From Bacillota bacterium (GTDB lineage Bacteria; Bacillota; Clostridia; Lachnospirales; Lachnospiraceae): 64,000 nucleotides of DNA. Location: assembly GCA_023442465.1 (NCBI GenBank), contig JAEZZQ010000044.1:1-64000 (forward strand), read 5' to 3'. Below, piece by piece: positions 36,308-42,624 of the stretch. The position numbers and the translations under genes were made by a program. Within the stretch, counting starts at the first letter, position 1, and every line of letters starts with the position of its first letter. The notes under the pieces are model-generated. The model ran no database searches. It saw only the letters and a list, made by a program, of their open reading frames with translations, and was not told where the DNA came from.

Positions 36308-36440
36308 GTTACTGTTTACGCAGTAGCTTAACACTTGCCGTTAAGCTGCGTTAGAACGTGATACAAGAGATGATTTCTGCTTCGCGGAGCGAATTTAAAT
36401 GCAGAAATCATACGTTACTGAGAACGCAGTGAACAGTAAC
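36308..36440 (+). repeat. Structured intergenic repeat, family 1, copy 2
   Basis: Stems: closing stem 36308-36316 with 36432-36440 (9 bp), stem 2 36323-36332 with 36340-36349, stem 3 36370-36380 with 36401-36411 (11 bp). The alternative hairpin 36414-36420/36434-36440 competes with the closing stem. It is the inverted counterpart of 24810-24941. In the last 87 bases only three differences are seen. It lies in the GH30 leader, antisense to that gene. The rest of the gap 36250-36716 holds the GH30 promoter and the ABC-F leader. Confidence 0.8.
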
Positions 36441-36504
36441 TTTAAATATAAATTTGCCTCTTATCAGACGAATTTCTCTATTGGCTTTCACTTTTTCTTT
36501 GTTT

Positions 36505-36530
36505 ATCATATAAATAAAAACGTTTTTATT
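36505..36530 (-). promoter_or_regulatory. GH30 promoter with 18-bp LacI-type operator
   Basis: AATAAAAACGTTTTTATT (36513-36530) is a perfect 18-bp palindrome. On the minus strand TATGAT (36505-36510) follows as -10 box; no good -35 box is visible. The architecture repeats that at 34857-34884, and the flanking A/T tracts are also alike, so the two promoters probably arose by duplication or are controlled by one regulator. Confidence 0.65.
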
Positions 36531-36728
36531 CAGTCGTTCATTTTTTAATAAGGTGTTCTTTTTTTATAATTGTCACGAACACCGGCTATATGCTATACTG
36601 TTACAGTTCAGCCTCGCTTCCGAACTGCTGCAGAGCGTGTATAGGAGTTATATACACAGGGAACCGTCGAGGGGGAATGTCGTACTTACACTCATTGAAA
36701 AAATGAATATGTTGAAATGGAGATTGTT

Positions 36729-38285
36729 ATGAGTATTTTAAACGTGGAAAATCTGACTCACGGCTTTGGTGACAGAGCCATTTTTAACGATGTGTCCTTT
36801 CGTTTACTGAAGGGAGAACATATCGGCTTGATCGGTGCCAACGGAGAAGGTAAGTCTACCTTTATGAATATTATTACGAACAGGCTCATGCCTGATGAAG
36901 GAAAAATCGAGTGGGCAAAAAACGTGCGCGTAGGCTATCTGGATCAGCATACCGCACTGGAAAAGGGAATGTCGATTCGCGACGTCCTATCCTCCGCTTT
37001 CTCCTTTCTCTTTGAAATGGAAGCAGAAATGAACGAGATTTGCGATAAGATGGGAACGGCCACGGAGGATGAGCTGGAGCAATATATGGAAGATTTGGGC
37101 ACCATTCAGGATCTTCTCACCATGCATGACTTCTACATGATCGACGCCAAGGTAGAGGAGGTAGCACGGGCGCTGGGCCTTACCGATATCGGGCTGGATA
37201 AGGATGTTACCGATCTAAGCGGCGGCCAGAGAACCAAGGTCTTACTGGCAAAGCTTTTATTAGAAAAACCGGATATTCTTCTCCTGGACGAGCCTACCAA
37301 CTATCTTGATGCAGAGCATATCGAATGGCTGAAGAGGTATTTGAACGATTATGAGAACGCGTTCATCCTTATCTCACATGATATCCCTTTTTTAAACAGC
37401 GTCATCAACCTGATTTATCATATGGACAATCAATCGTTAGACCGATATGTCGGAGACTATGACAAGTTCCAGGAGGTCTATGCCATGAAAAAGTCTCAGT
37501 TGGAGGCTGCTTATAATAAGCAGCAAAAAGAAATCGCTGACTTGAAGGACTTCGTAGCGCGCAATAAAGCCAGAGTGGCTACGAGAAATATGGCCATGTC
37601 GCGCCAGAAAAAGCTGGATAAAATGGATATGATCGAGCTTGCAGCAGAAAAACCCAAGCCGGAGTTCCATTTCAGGGAAGCGCGAACTCCCGGACGGTAT
37701 ATATTCCAGTCCAGGGAGCTTGTGATCGGATATACGGAGCCGCTCTCCTCGCCTTTAAATCTGGAAATGGAACGGGGACAAAAAATTGCCCTTATCGGCG
37801 CCAACGGCATCGGCAAATCTACCCTGCTAAAAAGCATCCTCGGACTCATTCCTTCGCTATCCGGCAGCGTTACACAAGGGGATTATTTAAATATCGGTTA
37901 TTTCGAGCAGGAAACCGACCAGAAGGTTACCACTACCTGCATAGAAGAAATATGGAAGGAATTCCCTTCCTACTCCCAGTATGAGGTGCGTTCTGCTCTC
38001 GCCAAATGCGGACTGACCACCAAGCATATCGAGAGCCTGGTAAAGGTGCTGAGCGGAGGGGAGCAGGCGAAAGTCAGATTATGTAAACTAATCAATCGGG
38101 AGACTAACGTCCTCCTTCTGGACGAGCCTACCAACCATCTGGACGTGGATGCCAAGGCAGAGCTTAAACGGGCTCTTACCGCATACAGGGGAAGCATCCT
38201 TCTCGTCTGCCACGAACCTGAGTTCTATGAAGGACTGGTTACCGATGTGTGGGATTGCACGAAGTGGACGACGAAGGTGTTCTAA
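36729..38285 (+). CDS. ABC-F family ATP-binding protein (no membrane domain)
   Basis: The start at 36729 is supported by TGGAG six bases upstream. The 518-residue protein has two ABC ATPase domains in one chain: Walker A GANGEGKST (about 31-39) and GANGIGKST, signatures LSGGQ and LSGGE, and both Walker B boxes read LLLDEPTN. A charged linker (about 240-300) joins them. There is no membrane domain. ABC-F proteins act on the ribosome as translation factors or antibiotic-resistance proteins; this one cannot be assigned to a resistance class by sequence alone. Its 5' region (36594-36716) has a small hairpin (cagttc/gaactg) and no recognised leader peptide. Confidence 0.92.
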   Translation: MSILNVENLTHGFGDRAIFNDVSFRLLKGEHIGLIGANGEGKSTFMNIITNRLMPDEGKIEWAKNVRVGYLDQHTALEKGMSIRDVLSSAFSFLFEMEAEMNEICDKMGTATEDELEQYMEDLGTIQDLLTMHDFYMIDAKVEEVARALGLTDIGLDKDVTDLSGGQRTKVLLAKLLLEKPDILLLDEPTNYLDAEHIEWLKRYLNDYENAFILISHDIPFLNSVINLIYHMDNQSLDRYVGDYDKFQEVYAMKKSQLEAAYNKQQKEIADLKDFVARNKARVATRNMAMSRQKKLDKMDMIELAAEKPKPEFHFREARTPGRYIFQSRELVIGYTEPLSSPLNLEMERGQKIALIGANGIGKSTLLKSILGLIPSLSGSVTQGDYLNIGYFEQETDQKVTTTCIEEIWKEFPSYSQYEVRSALAKCGLTTKHIESLVKVLSGGEQAKVRLCKLINRETNVLLLDEPTNHLDVDAKAELKRALTAYRGSILLVCHEPEFYEGLVTDVWDCTKWTTKVF

Positions 38286-38412
38286 GCGAATAGAACAAAA
38301 GTGAGCGTTAAGACAATCTGGTATTCATTATTCCCCTTCGCTGCATGTGGTTTTTCCAATTTCTTCCAAATCAGATGTGTATTTACTGTTGTTTGTTTAT
38401 TTGTATGTTTCG

Positions 38413-38451
38413 AGGCTCAACTTGTCGGCTGACAAGGTGAGCCTTATTTTT
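38413..38451 (+). terminator. Rho-independent terminator after the ABC-F gene
   Basis: aggctcaacttgtc pairs with gacaaggtgagcct (one mismatch), loop ggct, followed by TTATTTTTGT. It lies 128 bases after the ABC-F stop. Confidence 0.8.
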
Positions 38452-38713
38452 GTCCATACCCCAAGCATTCTAAAGAATTTCAAAAAGTCTATTGCTGTAT
38501 ATACCTAGTGTTCTGTATCGTTGACTTTTAACCAGTTCACATTATTTCAAACGATATATCGTCTGACGAGATTGGCTGGAATACATCTTCCTGAATCCTG
38601 CTGTCAAAGACAATGTAAACAAACACAAACATAACCACCAGTAATAGATATAGGGCTATCTTATTAGTATATGAAAATACTCGACAAAATATGACAACAA
38701 AAGCATACATATA

Positions 38714-38722
38714 CATACTATA
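38714..38722 (+). promoter_or_regulatory. Candidate sigma-K -10 box of the collagen-like gene
   Basis: CATACTATA fits CATANNNTA. AC dinucleotides lie 15 and 18 bases upstream, slightly off the ideal 16-17. The region down to the ATG resembles that of the paralogue at the left edge. Confidence 0.4.
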
Positions 38723-38765
38723 AAATGAGGATAAAATAATTACAATACCAAAAGGAGATGAAAAT

Positions 38766-40805
38766 ATGTCATTACCGATCTTTCCGGAGGTAAGCCCTCC
38801 AATCAGCAGAGATGATGCTATAAACTATATTTTGGCTTCGATCGCTTTAGAAGAACTAGGATTAAGTCATATTTTGAATGCCGAAGGCGAAAAGATTCAA
38901 TTTGCATTGGGAACACTTCCCGGTATAACCGGTCCTAATGCAACTATTGAAGAAGTAATTGAAGTAAATCAAAATGTTCTCGCTATTTTGGACAGTGCTG
39001 CCCAAAATCAGGTTATTTTAAATACTAAGATGAGAAATGCTCTTGCAGCACCCACTCTTCAGGGACCGACAGGCCCCACCGGGCCTACCGGACCTTCCGG
39101 CGGACCAACAGGACCTACTGGACCTACTGGACCTACTGGTGTCTTTGTTCCGGGAGAACTGCTTTTTAATGTTATAGGCCCTACAGGATCAGCTGGTGTC
39201 GGTTTTGGAGAAAATATCACTTTCGAATCATCTACTCTCGATATTACCGTAACTCCGGGCTCGGCAATCGTTAGGATTGAAGATCCCAATACCTCCGGTC
39301 CCACTGGGCCTACCGGACCCACTGGTGCTACGGGATCTACCGGCGCTACTGGACCCACTGGTGCTACGGGGGCTACCGGCGTTACTGGACCCACTGGTGC
39401 TACGGGCCCGACTGGTGCTACGGGACCTACCGGCGTTACTGGACCCACTGGTGCTACGGGGCCGACTGGTGCTACGGGACCTACCGGCGCTACTGGACCC
39501 ACTGGTGCTACGGGGCCTACCGGTGCTGATGGAATAACCGGACCGACGGGACCTACTGGCCCTGGCGGCGCTACTGGATCCACTGGTGCTACGGGACCTA
39601 CCGGTGTTACCGGACCCACTGGTGCTACGGGACCTACCGGCGTTACCGGACCCACTGGCGCTGATGGACCGACAGGATCTACCGGCGCTGACGGTGCTAC
39701 TGGACCCACTGGGCCTACTGGCGCTGACGGATCGACAGGACCCACTGGACCTACCGGTGCTGATGGAATAACCGGACCGACGGGACCTACTGGCCCTGGC
39801 GGCGCTACCGGATCCACTGGTGCTACGGGACCTACCGGTGTTACCGGACCCACTGGCGCTGATGGACCGACAGGACCTACCGGCGCTGACGGTGCTACCG
39901 GACCCACTGGGCCTACTGGCGCTGATGGATCGACAGGACCCACTGGACCTACCGGCGCTGACGGCGCTACAGGACCCACTGGACCTACCGGTGCTGATGG
40001 AATAACTGGACCGACGGGACCTACTGGCCCTACCGGCGCTGACGGGGCTACTGGACCCACTGGGCCTACTGGCGCTGATGGAATAACTGGACCCACTGGA
40101 CCTACCGGCGCTGACGGCGCTACCGGACCTACCGGCGCTGATGGATCGACAGGACCCACTGGACCTACCGGTGCTGATGGAATAACTGGACCGAAGGGAC
40201 CTACTGGCCCTACCGGTGCTGACGGCGCTACTGGACCCACTGGGCCTACCGGCGCTGATGGATCGACAGGACCCACTGGACCTACCGGCGCTGACGGCGC
40301 TACCGGACCCACTGGGCCTACTGGCGCTGATGGACCCACTGGACCTACCGGCTCTACCGGACCCACTGGCGCTGATGGACCGACCGGACCGACTGGGCCT
40401 GCCGTTACGAGCGACAGCATGTCAACAGCCAACACAACTTCAGCTCTTATTGCCGTTGTGGTGGGCGGTACCGATATACCCCTGCCGAACAATCAAAACC
40501 TAAACACGTTCACCGTGGACGGTACGAATACTGAATTTACCGTACCGGTTACGGGAGAATACCTGGTCAGCTATGCCGTTGCCACAACGATTTCGTTGGC
40601 GATTTCCTCACGGGTATTGCAGAACGGCGCACCGATAGCGGCTTCTGTTGTTTCTCCTACCGTATCGGCAAGTAATCTGTCTACGTCCTTTATTGTTCCA
40701 CTGACTACAGGAGATACGTTGACGCTACAGTTGTTCGGTCTACTCGGAGCGGCAACCCTTCTTGGTGGTGCAAGCACGTATATGACAGTTGTGCGGCTAA
40801 TATAA
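38766..40805 (+). CDS. Collagen-like spore-surface (BclA-type) protein
   Basis: The 679-residue protein has a head (1-99, with LSHILNAEGEKIQ), a short collagen stretch (100-126), a beta-rich spacer (127-178), and a long Gly-Pro-Thr/Gly-Ala-Thr/Gly-Ala-Asp collagen stalk (about 178-545). It ends in a C-terminal globular domain of 134 residues (TVDGTNTEFTVPVTGEYLVSY...), similar in plan to the C1q/TNF-like tip of BclA. No secretion signal is present, as expected for proteins assembled on the spore from the mother cell. AAGGAGATG precedes the ATG. The head is shared with the protein at the left window edge. The DNA is a mosaic of near-identical 9-45-bp units and is prone to length change. Confidence 0.92.
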   Translation: MSLPIFPEVSPPISRDDAINYILASIALEELGLSHILNAEGEKIQFALGTLPGITGPNATIEEVIEVNQNVLAILDSAAQNQVILNTKMRNALAAPTLQGPTGPTGPTGPSGGPTGPTGPTGPTGVFVPGELLFNVIGPTGSAGVGFGENITFESSTLDITVTPGSAIVRIEDPNTSGPTGPTGPTGATGSTGATGPTGATGATGVTGPTGATGPTGATGPTGVTGPTGATGPTGATGPTGATGPTGATGPTGADGITGPTGPTGPGGATGSTGATGPTGVTGPTGATGPTGVTGPTGADGPTGSTGADGATGPTGPTGADGSTGPTGPTGADGITGPTGPTGPGGATGSTGATGPTGVTGPTGADGPTGPTGADGATGPTGPTGADGSTGPTGPTGADGATGPTGPTGADGITGPTGPTGPTGADGATGPTGPTGADGITGPTGPTGADGATGPTGADGSTGPTGPTGADGITGPKGPTGPTGADGATGPTGPTGADGSTGPTGPTGADGATGPTGPTGADGPTGPTGSTGPTGADGPTGPTGPAVTSDSMSTANTTSALIAVVVGGTDIPLPNNQNLNTFTVDGTNTEFTVPVTGEYLVSYAVATTISLAISSRVLQNGAPIAASVVSPTVSASNLSTSFIVPLTTGDTLTLQLFGLLGAATLLGGASTYMTVVRLI

Positions 40806-40830
40806 TCTTCCCTTTCAGGGCGGAAATAAA

Positions 40831-41094
40831 ATGCCTTCTCCGCTTTTGCAGAGTTGCGTATAAAGTAATGCGCCTACAGGTACTCAAATTATCACTATTA
40901 TACTTCCTAATAAAGAGGTTCCTGTCACTTTCAGAGATAATGGAGTATTAGAGGGCATTGCCCATACGCCGGGAAGTGTTGATTTGACGGTATTCGAGGC
41001 CGAAAATTATGAAATCAGTTTCTCATTGTATTTTAAAGCAACAGTTAGCTTGCCTAATAAGGATATTACAGTCACAATCACAATTGAAAATTAG
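40831..41094 (+). pseudogene. Small disrupted ORF behind the collagen-like gene
   Basis: An ATG at 40831, preceded by GGGCGG, opens MPSPLLQSCV and then meets an in-frame TAA (40861-40863). The same frame continues for 76 codons to a TAG at 41092-41094. The second part reads as a credible beta-rich polypeptide (ILPNKEVPVTFRDNG ... FEAENYEISFSL ... VSLPNKDITVTITIEN) with a repeated SLPNK/ILPNK motif, but no start codon of its own. It is either a decayed gene or a sequencing error. The family is not recognised. Confidence 0.45.
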
Positions 41095-41133
41095 ACTGAT
41101 TTCTTTCGTGTCAAACTAAACCTATACAAACGA

Positions 41134-41159
41134 GGAACCACCTTTTAGGGGGTGGTTCC
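41134..41159. terminator. Hairpin between the convergent collagen region and LytTR gene
   Basis: ggaaccacc (41134-41142) pairs perfectly with ggtggttcc (41151-41159). It lies between converging genes. T-runs are weak on both sides (minus: CGTTTGTATAGG), so efficiency is uncertain. Confidence 0.6.
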
Positions 41160-41184
41160 GTTACATACCTGCGCATTACCCGAC

Positions 41185-41907
41185 TCAAAAGCTTCTTTCC
41201 CTTTCTATCAGCTCACAATACCTCTCCTTCACGAACCGTCTCCTGTTCTCGCTGACCGGAAGCTTCCTGCCATCCCTTATTTTAACGCAGGCCTTCAGCA
41301 GGCTCTTTATATACATGGCATTCACAAGGAACGATTGATGCGTCCGGATAAATTGGAATTGAGAATCCTTAAGTTCCTGCTCTATCTCGTTCATCTTCCC
41401 GAAAAAGCACTCTCTTCTGCCCTCTCCGGTATGAATAAATATTTTTCTCCCCTGACTCTCAAAATATATGATGTTCTCTGTCGATATATTATGTACTTCC
41501 TTTTTGAAACAATAGGTGAAGCAGGATGCGCGTTCATAGATTTTTAAATAGGCGTCTAAAAAGTAACGTTCAAACAGCTCCTTATCTATCGGCTTATCCA
41601 TAAACCGAAAGGTATCTACTTCGAACAGCTTTCTTATATACTTATCCTGGCTGGAAAAACAGATCATTAATGTATGCTTATTCATCCCCCTGATTTCTCT
41701 CGCCGTATTAATATCGTTTTCATCCTCTATATTCAAATAAATCAAGTCAAATTTTTCTTCCGAATAAATACTGTCCGTAAGCTTCTTTCCATCGAAAAAT
41801 ACATCGATATCCACAGAAACATTATTCTCTTTCGCAATTTTGAGCAATAGACTTTCCATTTCCGATGTGAGGATTATTTCGCCATCACATACCGCTATCC
41901 TCATCAT
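41185..41907 (-). CDS. LytTR-type regulator with non-phosphorylatable receiver
   Basis: The start at 41907 has GAGGGGACC upstream. The 240-residue protein has a receiver (1-120) and a C-terminal LytTR DNA-binding domain (about 130-235, with IIYFESQGRKIFIHT and FIRTHQSFLVNAMYI). In the receiver the phosphoacceptor Asp is replaced by Asn59 (LIYLNIEDEND, where FLDIEMPGMDG is usual), and the acidic pair is CDGE instead of CDDE. The Lys in FMDKPID remains. It is likely to act without phosphorylation or through binding to another protein. It lies 41 bases after an XRE regulator gene, and no kinase is near. Confidence 0.88.
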   Translation of the reverse strand: MMRIAVCDGEIILTSEMESLLLKIAKENNVSVDIDVFFDGKKLTDSIYSEEKFDLIYLNIEDENDINTAREIRGMNKHTLMICFSSQDKYIRKLFEVDTFRFMDKPIDKELFERYFLDAYLKIYERASCFTYCFKKEVHNISTENIIYFESQGRKIFIHTGEGRRECFFGKMNEIEQELKDSQFQFIRTHQSFLVNAMYIKSLLKACVKIRDGRKLPVSENRRRFVKERYCELIERERSF

Positions 41908-41948
41908 TTGTAGGTCCCCTCTCACAAATCTATTGAAATGTGTAGATG

Positions 41949-42296
41949 CTATATCTTAACTAAAAGCCTTTCCATGTATTCAAATATTCTCTTAAAAAGC
42001 TGGTCTCTCTGCTCCCTCGTGCTGTTAGCCATAAAAACATCCAAGTCGAAGCTGTCCTCCATTTCACCGATAATCAAATAGGTCGGATCGATGTTCAGCT
42101 TGTTATGTAGTATCTTCACTTTATACATAGGAAGCTCAGTGGCCCCAGTCTCATATCGTTTATAATGGCCTTCTGCCACACACAATATATCCGCAAACTC
42201 ATCTCGAGTATAGCCGAGATTTTCCCGGATCTCACGCAAGCGCTCACCTATTTGAATATTCAATTCTTTTTCACTAACTGTCTTTTTAGCACCCAT
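41949..42296 (-). CDS. XRE-family helix-turn-helix regulator
   Basis: The ATG at 42296 follows AGAGGTGTGAT and is chosen over the longer frame starting at 42344. The 115-residue protein has a Cro/C1-type helix-turn-helix at about 16-70 (LREIRENLGYTRDEFADILCVAEGHYKRYETG) and a short helical tail (VFMANSTREQRDQLFKRIFEYMERLLVKI in part), perhaps for dimerisation. It is the first gene of a probable pair with the atypical LytTR regulator. The targets are unknown. Confidence 0.85.
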   Translation of the reverse strand: MGAKKTVSEKELNIQIGERLREIRENLGYTRDEFADILCVAEGHYKRYETGATELPMYKVKILHNKLNIDPTYLIIGEMEDSFDLDVFMANSTREQRDQLFKRIFEYMERLLVKI

Positions 42297-42440
42297 ATCA
42301 CACCTCTTTATAAAGAAGCATATCAATTTCCTGTCGTTTTCCATAGCACATAATAGGCACTTATTTTAAACATCTTATGTATTACTATTTCCAATTTTGA
42401 TGTATCCATACACTTTATACATTCAATATTGCTGCATACA

Positions 42441-42556
42441 GAACAAAGGTGTGCTACACACATTCTTCGGCAGCGCAGCCTTTGTTCCGCGCGCCGCTGC
42501 GCATCTATTGGTTCTGTAATAGGAGTCTGTGATACGAATCTTTTCCTATCACAGAA
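42441..42556. repeat. Structured intergenic repeat, family 2, copy B (glgP-xre gap)
   Basis: Stem 1 pairs gaacaaaggtgtgct (42441-42455) with agcgcagcctttgttc (42472-42487). Stem 2 pairs ttctgtaatagga (42512-42524) with tcctatcacagaa (42544-42556) with one mismatch. Order, spacing and the GC-rich middle match copy A at 12215-12332. In stem 2 two neighbouring pairs have swapped identity between copies (A-T/T-A here T-A/G-C). It lies between the glgP terminator and the XRE gene, in the same orientation relative to flanking genes as copy A. Confidence 0.75.
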
Positions 42557-42559
42557 AAA

Positions 42560-42600
42560 AGAGAGCGTCCTCAGTCTCATAGACCTTTGGGACGCCCTCT
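42560..42600 (-). terminator. Rho-independent terminator behind glgP
   Basis: agagagcgtcc pairs with ggacgccctct with one mismatch. On the minus strand the stem is followed by TTTTTT. It lies 25 bases after the glgP stop. Confidence 0.75.
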
Positions 42601-42624
42601 TCCATCATATGGCGTTTTTATCTC

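Larger units (their letters stand above)
38286..38765. other. 480-bp gap between ABC-F and the collagen-like gene
   Basis: It holds a fragment gaacaaaagtg at 38291, resembling the arm of repeat family 2, a terminator at 38413-38451, and a sigma-K-like box at 38714-38722. Nothing else recognisable was found; no ORF with a ribosome binding site is present. Confidence 0.5.

Noticed and set aside
36729..38285. Antibiotic-resistance assignment for the ABC-F protein
   Set aside because: ABC-F proteins cover housekeeping and resistance types; no diagnostic interdomain-linker feature could be judged by eye.
39300..40400. Possible CRISPR array because of dense short repeats
   Set aside because: Units are in-frame coding triplets of variable length without unique spacers of constant size, and no cas gene is near.
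39059..40492. Long minus-strand ORF (477 codons) made of Pro-Val-Gly and Ala-Pro-Val repeats
   Set aside because: It is the antisense of the collagen-repeat DNA. The GC-periodic repeats exclude stops in several frames, there is no ribosome binding site, and the sense strand has a clear head and C-terminal domain. The same holds for 17-538 (+).
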